A DNA stretch of 64,000 nucleotides from Rhizobium sp. Leaf453. GTDB taxonomy: Bacteria > Pseudomonadota > Alphaproteobacteria > Rhizobiales > Rhizobiaceae. Of the stretch, positions 9,365-17,787 are shown piece after piece. The notes under the pieces are model-generated. The model did no database searches. It was given only the letters and a program-made list of their open reading frames with translations, and was not told the origin of the DNA. Position 1 is the stretch's first letter. Every line of letters begins with the position of its first letter. The position numbers and the translations under genes were made by a program. The stretch is from positions 224,290-288,289 of the forward strand of contig NZ_LMRG01000023.1 of the NCBI RefSeq assembly GCF_001425605.1, read 5' to 3'.

Positions 9365-10000
9365 TCAGGTCGCGGCCCGCCTCAGACCGGCCGTCAGAAG
9401 CCCTGCGCCGACAAGCAAAGTGCCTCCCGTCCGGTTGACGATCCGCTGAACGTTCGGCTTGCGGATGGTCTTGCGCGCGGCTGATGCCATCAGCGCATAG
9501 GTGGTCGCGTTGACGGTGGCGAGGACCAGAAATGTCGTCTCGAAGATCAGCATCTGATTGAACAGCGGGCGGCTGAGATCGAGGAATTGCGGCAGGAAGG
9601 CCACGAAGAAGACGATGCTCTTCGGGTTCAGCGCCGTGACGATATAGGTGTGCAGGAAAATCCGCATGGGCCGTTCAACCGGGACGGCCATGGTGCCGTC
9701 GGCTGATTCCTGGGCGATGGGCGCCCGCCAAAGCTTGATGCCGAGCCAGATCAGATAGGCGGCGCCGACCCATTTGAGGACGGTAAAGATCGCGGCAGAT
9801 GTGGCGAGCAGGGCGCCGAGGCCGAGCATGGAGGCGGTCATTGCGGTGAAATCGCCGAGCGCAACACCGGCGACGGTAGCGCCGGTCGTCTTGCGGCCAT
9901 GGCCGAGCGCGTAGGAGATGACGAGCAGGATGGTCGGACCGGGAATGGCCAGCATAATGGCGGAGGCGGCGACGAAGGCCAGCCAGTGTTCGATCGACAT
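9365..10000 (-). CDS. LysE/RhtB family amino acid exporter
   Basis: A 211-residue inner membrane protein with about six hydrophobic segments. The start MSIEHWLAFVAASAIMLAIPGP carries the conserved PGP after the first membrane segment that is typical of LysE/RhtB translocators; HTYIVTALNPKSIVFFVAFLPQF is the other family hallmark. Members export amino acids such as lysine, homoserine or threonine; substrate here is unknown. The start at 10000 is preceded by GGAG seven to eight bases upstream; the frame is open further upstream but those residues do not look like the family. It lies 116 bases downstream of pfp on the same strand. Confidence 0.88.
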   Translation of the reverse strand: MSIEHWLAFVAASAIMLAIPGPTILLVISYALGHGRKTTGATVAGVALGDFTAMTASMLGLGALLATSAAIFTVLKWVGAAYLIWLGIKLWRAPIAQESADGTMAVPVERPMRIFLHTYIVTALNPKSIVFFVAFLPQFLDLSRPLFNQMLIFETTFLVLATVNATTYALMASAARKTIRKPNVQRIVNRTGGTLLVGAGLLTAGLRRAAT

Positions 10001-10116
10001 GAAAACGGCTCCGTTTGAACGTGGTCTTCCATCGAAGAAGCCATGCGCAAAAGGAGCCGTCAAGTGTGATTCCCCGAAGGAAATTCGGGGCTGTCTCAAC
10101 AGTTGACCTGAAAGAA

Positions 10117-11331
10117 TCAGTGAGCGTTTTTCCACTTCTGGCCGATGGCATCCATCACTTCGCCGAACCACTTGATCGACGTGTCGAAATGCTTGCCGCC
10201 CTTGATGCGCGGGAATTCGATCGTCCGCAGCTTGCCGTTCTGGTCTTCGTCATGGCCGGTAACGCCGGAAACCTTGTTCAGCGCGCTTTCGACCGCGAGA
10301 TCGACCATGCCCTGAATGAGGCGCAGGTCGTCGGCATTGGCGGGCGCCGAGCGGGCATAATAGCCGGATTTCTGCACCATCGAGCGCTCCGCGCCGAGCA
10401 GGGCAGCGAATTGCTTCTGGAACCAGCCGCCGACATTGATCGTGTCGATTTTCACATGGCCGAAGGCGTCGCGCTTGACAGCTTCGCCGGACGCTTCGCG
10501 CTCGGCGACCACGGCGTCGAGGCAGGCGCCTTCCGAGATGAATAGGGTGACGAATCCGGTCTTGTCCATGATCTGGCGCAGACGTTCGGCTTCCTCTTCG
10601 AGGTTGAAGGCCGTCTCGGGCAGGTAGAGGCCGTCGATATTCTTCATCTGGCGGTTCATCATGAAGCCGTCGACGAATTCCCGGTCATCGATGTGCTGGC
10701 AATAGGCGCGCGCGGTGGCGGCGGTCAGCCAGCCGCAATGGCGGCCCATGACTTCATGCACGACCAGAGTGCGAGGTGCCGCGCTCTGTTCGTTGCTGAC
10801 ATTGTCGAAGAACTTCGCACCGTACTCGGCGGCCGTCCACGCGCCGAGCGACTGGCGGATCGGCACGACGTCGTTGTCGACAGTCTTCGGCAGGCCGACC
10901 ACGGTCAGATTGTAGCCGTTCGCGCCGAGATAGGCGGCAAGGTCTGCCGCGGTCGTATTGGTGTCATCGCCGCCGATCGTGTGCAGGATAGTGATGCCGT
11001 CGGCGGCCAGCCGTTCGGCAGCCACGCGCAGCGGGTTCTGGCCTTCCTTGACGAGACCGCGTTTGACGCAGTCTGCGGTGTTGGTCAGCTTGACGCGGCT
11101 GTTGCCGATCGGCGAGCCGCCATGGCGATGAAGAATGTGCGCCTTTTCCCGCATGTCGCGGGTGACTTCGATTCGATCGGCAAGCAACAGGCCTTGATAG
11201 CCTGAGCGATAGGCGACCAGTTCGATGTCCGGGGCAACATCCGTGTAGCGCTCGATCAAACCACCGACAGCGGAAGACAGGCAGGGCGCGAGCCCGCCTG
11301 CGGTCAGCATTGCAACTTTCTGTTTGGGCAT
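10117..11331 (-). CDS. pfp: Pyrophosphate--fructose 6-phosphate 1-phosphotransferase
   Basis: A 404-residue phosphofructokinase of the PPi-dependent type. It interconverts fructose 6-phosphate and fructose 1,6-bisphosphate in the cytoplasm using pyrophosphate. The N terminus has the glycine loop MLTAGGLAPCLSSAVGG. The GGDDT motif (in HTIGGDDTNTTA) and the lysine of GLPKTVDNDV are the signature that separates PPi from ATP enzymes (Asp in place of the ATP enzyme's Gly in GGDD). MGRHCGWLTAATA is the third conserved block. Rhizobia commonly lack ATP-PFK, so this is likely the only route at this step. No clear partner genes. Confidence 0.93.
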   Translation of the reverse strand: MPKQKVAMLTAGGLAPCLSSAVGGLIERYTDVAPDIELVAYRSGYQGLLLADRIEVTRDMREKAHILHRHGGSPIGNSRVKLTNTADCVKRGLVKEGQNPLRVAAERLAADGITILHTIGGDDTNTTAADLAAYLGANGYNLTVVGLPKTVDNDVVPIRQSLGAWTAAEYGAKFFDNVSNEQSAAPRTLVVHEVMGRHCGWLTAATARAYCQHIDDREFVDGFMMNRQMKNIDGLYLPETAFNLEEEAERLRQIMDKTGFVTLFISEGACLDAVVAEREASGEAVKRDAFGHVKIDTINVGGWFQKQFAALLGAERSMVQKSGYYARSAPANADDLRLIQGMVDLAVESALNKVSGVTGHDEDQNGKLRTIEFPRIKGGKHFDTSIKWFGEVMDAIGQKWKNAH

Positions 11332-11817
11332 GGTTCCTCCTCAGGGATGTCGGCGGTATCGTTCGTCGCTTCTCTATCGCAATTCCCATGGAAGTTAAAT
11401 GACATACAGGAGGGGACATCATCCGATGCGCGCCTTCCTTCCGAGCAAGGTGATCAGGGTGATGGCACAGGCGGAACCGATCCCGGACCTGAACTTGGGT
11501 CGACAGGGCATGGTGCGCTGCCCGAGTTATCATCGATGCTGAACATCCCGCTCTCGCCGGGAACCGTTTCCCGCGAAATTCATTTGCCTTATCGGACGAT
11601 CGCTGGCATGAATGTAAAAATAGTGAGGTGCCATCACAAATTCGTCATTTGGCCCTCGAGGTCGGGATTGCTGCCTTGCAATATGTCCTGAATTCTGGTC
11701 ATGCTGAAGACCAGTGGGTGCATTTTCAGATGACGATAGGCCGTCTGGCCAGACTGGTATATCCGCTCCGACATACGGTCCCGGCGGTTCGCCCCAACCT
11801 TTGTTTATGAAGAGATC
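11332..11817. other. 486-base gap without a convincing gene
   Basis: The gap separates two divergent genes (pfp to the left, the TerB/DnaJ gene to the right). Frames in it lack ribosome binding sites and family features. It should hold two promoters, but I cannot point to a clear -35/-10 pair. Confidence 0.5.
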
Positions 11818-12540
11818 ATGGGAAAGCACGTAGCCATATCGCTCTGGGACAGCATTCTCAGCATCGTCAACGCGACGGGCAATGCGCTCGCCGGCGTGGT
11901 CGAGGCAATCCGGACGCTGTTCGAAGGTGATCCGGAAACCCGCCGCAAGGTGGCCTTTTCCGTCGCCATGATCGCCCTATCGGCGAAGATGGCGAAAGCC
12001 GATGGCATTGTGAGCGAGGCCGAGGTTTCGGCTTTCCGCGATATCTTCAAGTTTCCGGACGATCAGGCCCAGAACGTCGCGCGGCTCTACAATCTCGCCC
12101 GACAGGACGTTGCCGGTTACGAGGCCTATGCTGAGAAGCTCGCGTCGCTTTGCGTGTCCTGCGAGCAGAACTGCCCGGTGCTGGAAGACATCATCGATGG
12201 CCTGTTCCACATCGCCAAGTCCGATGGCGCGGTCCATGAAAAGGAACTGGCGTTCCTGACGCGCGTCGCCGAAATCTTTCATATGAAAGAAGAGCGTTTC
12301 CAGGAAATCATGGCGCGGCATGTCCATGCCGGTGTCGATCCCTACAAGGTGCTGGGTGTCTCGCCGAAGGACGATTTCGCGGATATCCGCAAGCGGTACC
12401 GTGTGCTGGTCTCGGAAAATCATCCGGACATGCTGGTGGCTCGCGGCGTTCCGCAGGAACTCCATGCGCTTGCCAATGACCGCATGGCCGCGCTCAATGC
12501 CGCCTATGAGGCCATCGAGAAAGAACGCCGCGCCGCATGA
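11818..12540 (+). CDS. TerB-domain DnaJ-like (DjlA-type) co-chaperone
   Basis: A 240-residue protein with a TerB-like helical domain at about residues 45-155 (AFSVAMIALSAKMAKADGIV and a second acidic repeat HIAKSDGAVHEKELAFL) and a C-terminal J domain at about 175-235 (PYKVLGVSPKDDFADIRKRYR, with the HPD motif in ENHPDM). This arrangement is that of DjlA-type J proteins, which stimulate DnaK; the N-terminal 35 residues are only weakly hydrophobic, so membrane anchoring is uncertain. It is coupled to the next gene, an amidase, by an ATGA overlap (12537-12540), suggesting a joint role in wall recycling or stress; the DjlA label is sure, the functional link is inference. Confidence 0.88.
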   Translation: MGKHVAISLWDSILSIVNATGNALAGVVEAIRTLFEGDPETRRKVAFSVAMIALSAKMAKADGIVSEAEVSAFRDIFKFPDDQAQNVARLYNLARQDVAGYEAYAEKLASLCVSCEQNCPVLEDIIDGLFHIAKSDGAVHEKELAFLTRVAEIFHMKEERFQEIMARHVHAGVDPYKVLGVSPKDDFADIRKRYRVLVSENHPDMLVARGVPQELHALANDRMAALNAAYEAIEKERRAA

Positions 12541-13301
12541 CGGATTTCGCCTGCGACTACCCGGCCGCGCGTGTCGTGCCGTCGCCCAACCATGGCGAGC
12601 GGGTCGGCGTCGAGGCGCCGGACATGATCATCCTTCATTATACCGGCATGGAGACGGCGGCAGCCGCGCTCGACTGGCTGTGTCGTGAGGAGAGCCAGGT
12701 TTCCAGCCATTACTTCGTCCATGAGGACGGTCGCGTCGATCAATTGGTCGCCGAGAACCGTCGTGCCTGGCATGCGGGCAAGAGCATCTGGAAGGGCGAA
12801 ACCGATATCAACTCCCGTTCGATCGGCATCGAGATCGCCAATGCCGGCCACCCCGGCGGGCTGCCGGATTTCCCGCCGGAGCAAATCGTTGCCGTCGTCG
12901 AACTGTGTCGAAACTGTGGCGAACGCTGGTCGATCGCTCCCGAACGGGTGCTCGCGCACAGCGATGTCGCCCCCATTCGCAAGGTCGATCCGGGCGAAAA
13001 ATTCCCTTGGGCGACGCTCGCTGCGGGTGGAGTAGGGCACTGGGTTGCACCGGCTCCGATCGGTGGCGGCCGCTTCTTCCAGCGTGGCGATCAGGGCCAG
13101 CCCGTCGAGGCGGTGCAGAGCATGCTGTCGCTCTACGGCTACGGAATTGAAGTCACAGGCGTTTTTTGCGAGAAGACGGAGGGCGCGGTGGCCGCGTTCC
13201 AGCGCCATTTCCGCCCCGCTCAGGTCGATGGTATCGCCGATATCTCAACACTCGATACGCTGCACCGGCTCCTGTCCGCGCTGCCGAATTTCAGCGTCTG
13301 A
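12537..13301 (+). CDS. N-acetylmuramoyl-L-alanine amidase (AmpD/AmiD type) with peptidoglycan-binding domain
   Basis: A 254-residue zinc amidase. The Amidase_2 domain runs from about residue 12 to 160: first zinc His in MIILHYTGM, second in LAHSDVAP, and the Lys-x-Asp pair in RKVDPGEKFPW. A PG_binding_1 domain follows at about 185-250. No signal peptide is visible (the N terminus MTDFACDYPAARVVPSP is polar), which points to a cytoplasmic AmpD-like role in recycling anhydro-muropeptides, although the extra wall-binding domain is more usual in exported AmiD. Translationally coupled to the TerB/DnaJ gene. Location in the cell is therefore open. Confidence 0.88.
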   Translation: MTDFACDYPAARVVPSPNHGERVGVEAPDMIILHYTGMETAAAALDWLCREESQVSSHYFVHEDGRVDQLVAENRRAWHAGKSIWKGETDINSRSIGIEIANAGHPGGLPDFPPEQIVAVVELCRNCGERWSIAPERVLAHSDVAPIRKVDPGEKFPWATLAAGGVGHWVAPAPIGGGRFFQRGDQGQPVEAVQSMLSLYGYGIEVTGVFCEKTEGAVAAFQRHFRPAQVDGIADISTLDTLHRLLSALPNFSV

Positions 13302-13531
13302 ACACCTACGGAGACATGCCCGCCGGCTGTCCCGAATTCGCGTCGTCTCACTAGTTTTGTGCGCTGCCACATCATCACCATGATGCGCAGGTTTTTTGCG
13401 GTCATACCAAACCGCAGGTGATTTGCACGGCTTCGGCCTTCTCCTGTTGACGATGAGAATCGGGACGTTTGACGGCAGGGCAGGGTGCGCCCTCAACGTC
13501 ATCCGCCTGAAATTTGGAGACTTCAATTTAC

Positions 13532-14059
13532 ATGAGACTATCGAAATTTGCTGCGGCGGCGGCATGCTTCTGCATGCTGTTTTCCGGGATTGAGACGTCG
13601 TATGCCGGGGGCAAGGACGATACCATCACATCCGCCATTCCATCCTTCACGCGAACGACGGGATATCCGGTTCCGGATGTTTCCTTCAAGCATTCAGCCT
13701 ATGCCGATCTGATCCAGACCTATGCCAAGCAATACGGCGTCCCCGTCGATCTCGCCCATGCGGTGATCAAGGTCGAAAGCAATTTCAACCCGAAGGCCCG
13801 CGGGAGCGCCGGCGAAATCGGCCTGATGCAGATCAAGCCCGCCACGGCGCGGATGATGGGCTATTCCGGCGGCAAGGCCGGCCTGTTCGATCCCGAGACC
13901 AATATCAAGTTCGGCTTGAAATATCTCGCCGAAGCGCATGAGCTTTCGGGCGGTTTCACTTGCGGTACCATCCTGCGCTACAATGCGGGCCACGGCGCCC
14001 GGAAGATGAACCCGGTCTCGCGCCGCTATTGCGGCAAGGTGCAGGCAATCATCAATTGA
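13532..14059 (+). CDS. Small secreted lytic transglycosylase (SLT domain)
   Basis: A 175-residue protein. The start at 13532 follows a GGAGA (13516-13520) and gives a classic signal peptide, MRLSKFAAAAACFCMLFSG, with cleavage near SYA. The SLT domain occupies residues about 55-175: catalytic Glu in AVIKVESNFNPKA, then GLMQIKPATARMMGY, LFDPETNIKFGLKYL and the terminal ILRYNAGHGA. Short single-domain SLTs of this type are often found with secretion or wall-remodelling machinery, but none is next door. Expected to cut glycan strands in the periplasm. Confidence 0.9.
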   Translation: MRLSKFAAAAACFCMLFSGIETSYAGGKDDTITSAIPSFTRTTGYPVPDVSFKHSAYADLIQTYAKQYGVPVDLAHAVIKVESNFNPKARGSAGEIGLMQIKPATARMMGYSGGKAGLFDPETNIKFGLKYLAEAHELSGGFTCGTILRYNAGHGARKMNPVSRRYCGKVQAIIN

Positions 14060-14067
14060 TGCTGATG

Positions 14068-14106
14068 ATGCCGGCCTGATGGTAACGCGTCCTGCCCGGC
14101 ATTTTT
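14068..14106 (+). terminator. Probable intrinsic terminator after the small SLT gene
   Basis: ATGCCGG (14068-14074) pairs with CCGGCAT (14096-14102) and is followed by TTTT. The loop is long (21 bases), so strength is uncertain. Confidence 0.5.
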
Positions 14107-14174
14107 CCGATCCGAGGGTGTCAGCCGTGTCGCCTCGTGATATCCCCGCCTGATCTTTGCGAGGAGTGCGGATC

Positions 14175-15365
14175 ATGGCGGAAACATTCGATTTTATCAT
14201 TGTCGGCAAAGGCATGATGGGGGCGGCCGCCGCCCGGCATCTGGCATCAAGCGGCGCCCGGATCGCGCTGATCGGGCCGGATGAGCCGCAGGACTGGGGA
14301 AATCATCAAGGCGTCTACTCCAGCCATTACGACAATGGCCGGATCACCCGGACGATCGATCCGGATCCGGTCTGGGCTCTTCTGGCCCGCCGTTCGATCG
14401 AGCGTTACGGCAAGATCGAATCCGAAAGCGGCATCGGCTTCTATAGCGAAGCGGGGTGCCTGATCACCGGCCCCGCGCCGGGTGGTTCGGATCCCTATCT
14501 GGAGCAGGTCATCGCCGCGCGTGACCGGTTGGGTGTCGATGCACCGTTCTTCGAGGCGCGCGATATTCCCGCCCGGTTTCCCTGGTTCCAGTTTCCGCAA
14601 GGGTATTGCGGTGTTTTCGAGTCGCGCGATGCCGGGTACATCAATCCCCGCAAACTGGTCGAAGCGCAGGTCACCCTGGCGGAGAAGGCTGGCGTGACGG
14701 TGGTGCGCTCAGAGGTTTCGGCGGTGGTTCGCGTCGGCGGCGTCGTCAATGTCCGGACAATCGACGCCAAGGTCTTTTCTGCCGGCCGGGCTCTGATTGC
14801 CGCTGGTGGCTTCTCGATCGCGGGGCAATTGCTGCCGCGACCGCTGGATCTGACGGTCAAGGCGCGCACGGTATTGTTCGCCGAGATCGCCGAGGCCGAT
14901 CTTGAGCGGTTTGCCGGCATGCCGTCCCTGATCGAGGCGGCTCCCGAGCAGGACCAGAGCTACTATCTCCTGCCGCCCATCCGTTATCCCGACGGAAAAT
15001 TCTACATCAAGATCGGTGGTGACCCGAGCGACATCAACATCGGCAGCGAGCCGGATGTCCGCGCTTGGTTCCGTGGCAAAGCGAACAAGGCTGCTGCCGA
15101 TCACATGCAGGGTCTTCTCGCGCGCGCCATGCCATCCCTGCAGCCGGCATCGCTGACCTGGAAGCCGTGTGTCACCACGTTCACCCGGCATGGCTATCCC
15201 TATATCGGCTTTGCCGATTCGGGGCGCATCGCCGTGCTGACCGGTGGCAACGGTGCAGCCGCCAAGAGTTCGGACGAGATCGGCAGGCTGGGGGCGCTTC
15301 TGCTTCAGGACGGCGTACTCGACGCGCCGGAATACGAGACGGATTTCGCCGTCTGCTTCCGCTAA
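14175..15365 (+). CDS. FAD-dependent oxidoreductase (DAO / sarcosine oxidase-like)
   Basis: A 396-residue flavoprotein of the DAO family. The dinucleotide-binding motif IIVGKGMMGAAAARHLA sits at the N terminus, and the C-terminal part has a FAD-contacting block (VLTGGNGAAAKSSDEIGRLGA). The arginine-rich region NGRITRTIDPDPVW and the motif TCVTTFTRHGYPYIG-like wording match monomeric sarcosine / N-methyl amino acid oxidases. The expected reaction is oxidative removal of a methyl or amino group with production of hydrogen peroxide; the substrate cannot be told. ATG at 14175 has a GAGGAG (14161-14166) eight bases upstream. It is a single gene ended by a long hairpin. Confidence 0.82.
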   Translation: MAETFDFIIVGKGMMGAAAARHLASSGARIALIGPDEPQDWGNHQGVYSSHYDNGRITRTIDPDPVWALLARRSIERYGKIESESGIGFYSEAGCLITGPAPGGSDPYLEQVIAARDRLGVDAPFFEARDIPARFPWFQFPQGYCGVFESRDAGYINPRKLVEAQVTLAEKAGVTVVRSEVSAVVRVGGVVNVRTIDAKVFSAGRALIAAGGFSIAGQLLPRPLDLTVKARTVLFAEIAEADLERFAGMPSLIEAAPEQDQSYYLLPPIRYPDGKFYIKIGGDPSDINIGSEPDVRAWFRGKANKAAADHMQGLLARAMPSLQPASLTWKPCVTTFTRHGYPYIGFADSGRIAVLTGGNGAAAKSSDEIGRLGALLLQDGVLDAPEYETDFAVCFR

Positions 15366-15406
15366 AGCAGCGTTCCCTGAATGCGTCGTATTCAGGGAAC
15401 GCTGCT
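15366..15406 (+). terminator. Long perfect hairpin after the FAD oxidoreductase gene
   Basis: AGCAGCGTTCCCTGAA (15366-15381) and TTCAGGGAACGCTGCT (15391-15406) form a 16-bp perfect stem with a nine-base loop directly after the TAA stop. There is no T run, so it may be a Rho-independent-like stop or an mRNA end stabiliser between this gene and rnpB. Confidence 0.6.
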
Positions 15407-15473
15407 CTCGCAGCGCCAGTCTTTCAACCTTTTTGCTTTTGGCGCTGGCAATTGGTCGGAGGCTCGGTTATGC

Positions 15474-15882
15474 AGCGCCTGCCAGTTGGCCGGGCAGCCG
15501 CGCTCCGCTAGGACCGAAAGGTTGCGGGGGGAGGAAAGTCCGGGCTCCACGGAAAAACGGTGCCGGATAACGTCCGGCGGGGGCGACCTCAGGGAAAGTG
15601 CCACAGAGAGAATACCGCCTGCATCCGTGTAGGTAAGGGTGAAAGGGTGGGGTAAGAGCCCACCGCGCGCATGGCAACATGGGTGGCAAGGCAAACCCCA
15701 CCGGGAGCAAGACCGAATAGGGATGACGCGGTTCGCGCAAGCGGACCGGCCTTTTCCGGGCCAGTCATCCGGGTGGGTTGCAGGAGGCAGCGCGCAAGCG
15801 TTGTCCCAGATGAATGGCTGCCACGTTTCGGCTTTCGGGCCGGAGCCATACAGAACCCGGCTTACAGGCCAACTGGCAAATT
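15474..15882 (+). ncRNA. rnpB: RNase P RNA, bacterial type A
   Basis: The catalytic RNA of RNase P, which trims the 5' leader of tRNAs. Recognised from the conserved core: GGGGAGGAAAGTCCGGGCTC near 15528-15547, CACAGAGAGAATACCGCC, GTAAGGGTGAAAGGGTG, GTAAGAGCCCACCGCGC, GGCAAACCCCACCGGGAGCAAG, and near the 3' end CCAGATGAATGGCTGCC and CAGAACCCGGCTTACAGG. The terminal helix P1 is visible as GCCAGTTGGCC near 15481 pairing with GGCCAACTGGC at 15868-15878. Ends are placed from that pairing and are good to about five bases. It lies between an unrelated oxidoreductase gene and the dcw cluster. Confidence 0.96.
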
Positions 15883-16303
15883 CTCTCTTCGTCAAAGCCT
15901 TCGACGGACGATTTTACAAATCGCGTATCCGTTTGAATGCCCGTTCTTTTTAGATTTTACTAAAATTTAATGTGTTGATTTTTTGTCTTGTGGATTCGGC
16001 TATGAATCCAATGTCTTGGCACTCCAATCGTAACCATTTGTTAAACTTAACAGACTATCAATATTTGCTCGACGCGCATGCTGAAATAGAGCAAATCCCA
16101 TTGACGCCCATATGGTCCCATGCTATCCCAATCATGCACTGCACAAGGGCTGATTAAGGCCCATTCACCGCAAGTTTCGGGATCGCCCTGCCAGGGGTTT
16201 TCGCGCGGACATGTCGTCCGTCGTTGGAGTGCTGTGTATTGTTTTGAGGGTGCGCGCGGGCTGTTGGGGCCGGCATGTCTACCGGAAACGGCTGTATTGC
16301 GTC
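15883..16303. promoter_or_regulatory. rnpB-mraZ gap: promoter region of the dcw cluster
   Basis: A 421-base AT-rich stretch with no gene. It holds two GANTC sites (GATTC 15993-15997, GAATC 16004-16008), a dyad-like GTTAAACTTAAC near 16038-16050, and the MraZ-box array listed separately. A weak -35/-10 candidate (TTGATT at 15975-15980 and CTATGA at 16000-16005) has a 19-base spacer, so I do not assign a start site. Confidence 0.55.
16095..16130 (-). promoter_or_regulatory. MraZ-box array (operator of the dcw operon)
   Basis: Four copies of TGGG on the minus strand (CCCA on the plus strand at 16097-16100, 16107-16110, 16117-16120 and 16127-16130) recur at exactly 10-base steps. MraZ of Escherichia coli binds TGGGN direct repeats separated by 5-base spacers upstream of its own gene and represses the operon; spacing and element fit. 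The array ends about 174 bases before the mraZ start. Confidence 0.75.
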
Positions 16304-16744
16304 ATGAACCGCTTCCTATCGCATGCGACAAATCGGATCGATACGAAGGGGCGGGTGTCTGTTCCCTCGATGTTTCGTTCAGTTCTGTCGGCGCTCGATA
16401 TTCGGGAGCTTTACTGCTTCCAGGATTTTGTTTTTCCGGCTATCAGCGCCGGCGGTCCGGATTTGCTGGATCGTTTCGAAAGGCAAATCATTGGCGAGGA
16501 TCCCTTCTCGCCTCAGGCCAATCAGATGTCGCTCCTGGTTCATGGGGGCGGGGTCTTCATGAAGCTCGATCAGGAAGGCCGGTTGATGGTTACGGATTTT
16601 ATCCGCGATTTCGCCGGAATCACTACGGAGGTCACCTTCGTGGGGCGGGCGGATCATTTTCAGTTGTGGGCGCCGCACGTGTTTCTCGAGACGCAGGCGG
16701 CGGCGCGGGAAGAGCGCAGGTTGCGAGGTCTGCGTTCGGACTAG
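16304..16744 (+). CDS. mraZ: Transcriptional regulator MraZ
   Basis: A 146-residue protein with two SpoVT/AbrB-like repeats; the DNA-binding DxxxR motifs are [11 protein letters not shown] (residues 11-21) and [12 protein letters not shown] (near 87-98). MraZ forms a ring of eight to twelve subunits that binds direct repeats and controls the dcw operon. The start at 16304 ([13 protein letters not shown]) matches the family; the frame is open about 90 bases upstream without family-like sequence. It lacks a strong Shine-Dalgarno. Fourteen bases separate its stop from rsmH. The array of TGGG repeats upstream is its probable own operator. Confidence 0.96.
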   Translation: MNRFLSHATNRIDTKGRVSVPSMFRSVLSALDIRELYCFQDFVFPAISAGGPDLLDRFERQIIGEDPFSPQANQMSLLVHGGGVFMKLDQEGRLMVTDFIRDFAGITTEVTFVGRADHFQLWAPHVFLETQAAAREERRLRGLRSD

Positions 16745-16758
16745 AGTGGAGAAGCGGA

Positions 16759-17784
16759 ATGATGGCGGATCAAGGCGGAGGTTCTACTGATGCCGATGGC
16801 GGACCGGTCCGTCACATTCCGGTTCTTCTCCCCGAGGTTCTGGCCAGTCTCGATCTGGCTGCCGGAAAAGTCATTCTCGATGGCACCTTCGGGGCAGGCG
16901 GCTATACATCCGCCATTTTGGCGACCGGCGCCGATGTGATCGCGCTCGATCGCGATCCGGCGGCCATCGCGGGCGGTCAGTCTTTGGTCGAAGCGAGTGG
17001 CGGCCGTCTCAAGCTCATTCATTCCCGGTTTTCCGATCTGGCGCAGCATGCGCCGGAAGGTGGGCTCGACGGGATCGTGCTCGATATCGGCGTCTCCTCG
17101 ATGCAGATCGATGAAGCGGATCGCGGCTTTTCCTTCCAGCGCAAGGGACCGCTCGACATGCGCATGTCGTCAGACGGCGTTTCCGCCGCCGATGTCGTCA
17201 ATCGCGCCAAGGTTTCGAATCTCACCCGCATCTTCGGGTTTCTGGGCGAGGAGCCGCAATCCGGCCGTATCGCCCGTGCCATCGAAAAGCGCCGCCTTGA
17301 GGAGCCCTTTGTCACCACGCGCGATCTCGCCGGCCTGATCGAACTCGTCACGCCGCGCAAGGCCAAGGACAAGATTCACCCCGCCACACGCGTCTTCCAG
17401 GCGCTGCGCATCTTCGTCAACGACGAACTGGGCGAGCTTGCCCGTGCGCTGTTTGCCGCCGAGCGTGTGCTGAAGCCCGGCGGCCGACTGACCGTTGTGA
17501 CATTCCATTCGCTCGAAGATCGCATCGTCAAGAAATTCTTCCTGGATCGGGCCGGCAAGGCGTCCGGTTCCCGTCATCTTCCCATCGCACATGAACGCGC
17601 GGCAACTTTCGCACCAGTTGGAAAGTCCATGGTGGCGGCCAGCGAAGAAGAAGCGTCCCGCAATCCGCGTGCCCGATCCGCAAAAATGCGCGTCGGTGCC
17701 CGGACCAATGCCCCGCACGAGGCAGATGATCTGTCCATATTCGATTTGCCCAACCTTGCGAGCCTTGGAAAGATGGGGAGCTGA
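16759..17784 (+). CDS. rsmH: 16S rRNA (cytosine(1402)-N4)-methyltransferase RsmH (MraW)
   Basis: A 341-residue SAM-dependent enzyme that methylates N4 of C1402 in the ribosomal P site. [15 protein letters not shown] opens the domain; the SAM motif is [14 protein letters not shown], followed by IALDRDP, and the family block [16 protein letters not shown] with [11 protein letters not shown] at 16759 has a GGAGA at 16748-16752. The adjacent ATG at 16762 is an alternative. Second gene of the dcw operon, three bases before ftsL. Length is usual for the family. Confidence 0.97.
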   Translation: MMADQGGGSTDADGGPVRHIPVLLPEVLASLDLAAGKVILDGTFGAGGYTSAILATGADVIALDRDPAAIAGGQSLVEASGGRLKLIHSRFSDLAQHAPEGGLDGIVLDIGVSSMQIDEADRGFSFQRKGPLDMRMSSDGVSAADVVNRAKVSNLTRIFGFLGEEPQSGRIARAIEKRRLEEPFVTTRDLAGLIELVTPRKAKDKIHPATRVFQALRIFVNDELGELARALFAAERVLKPGGRLTVVTFHSLEDRIVKKFFLDRAGKASGSRHLPIAHERAATFAPVGKSMVAASEEEASRNPRARSAKMRVGARTNAPHEADDLSIFDLPNLASLGKMGS

Positions 17785-17787
17785 GAC

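Noticed and set aside
11347..11691. A plus-strand frame in the pfp-TerB/DnaJ gap
   Set aside because: No ribosome binding site or family, and a competing minus-strand frame covers the same bases.
15975..16005. A sigma-70 promoter for mraZ (TTGATT and CTATGA)
   Set aside because: The spacer is 19 bases and both boxes are weak; not called as a promoter.
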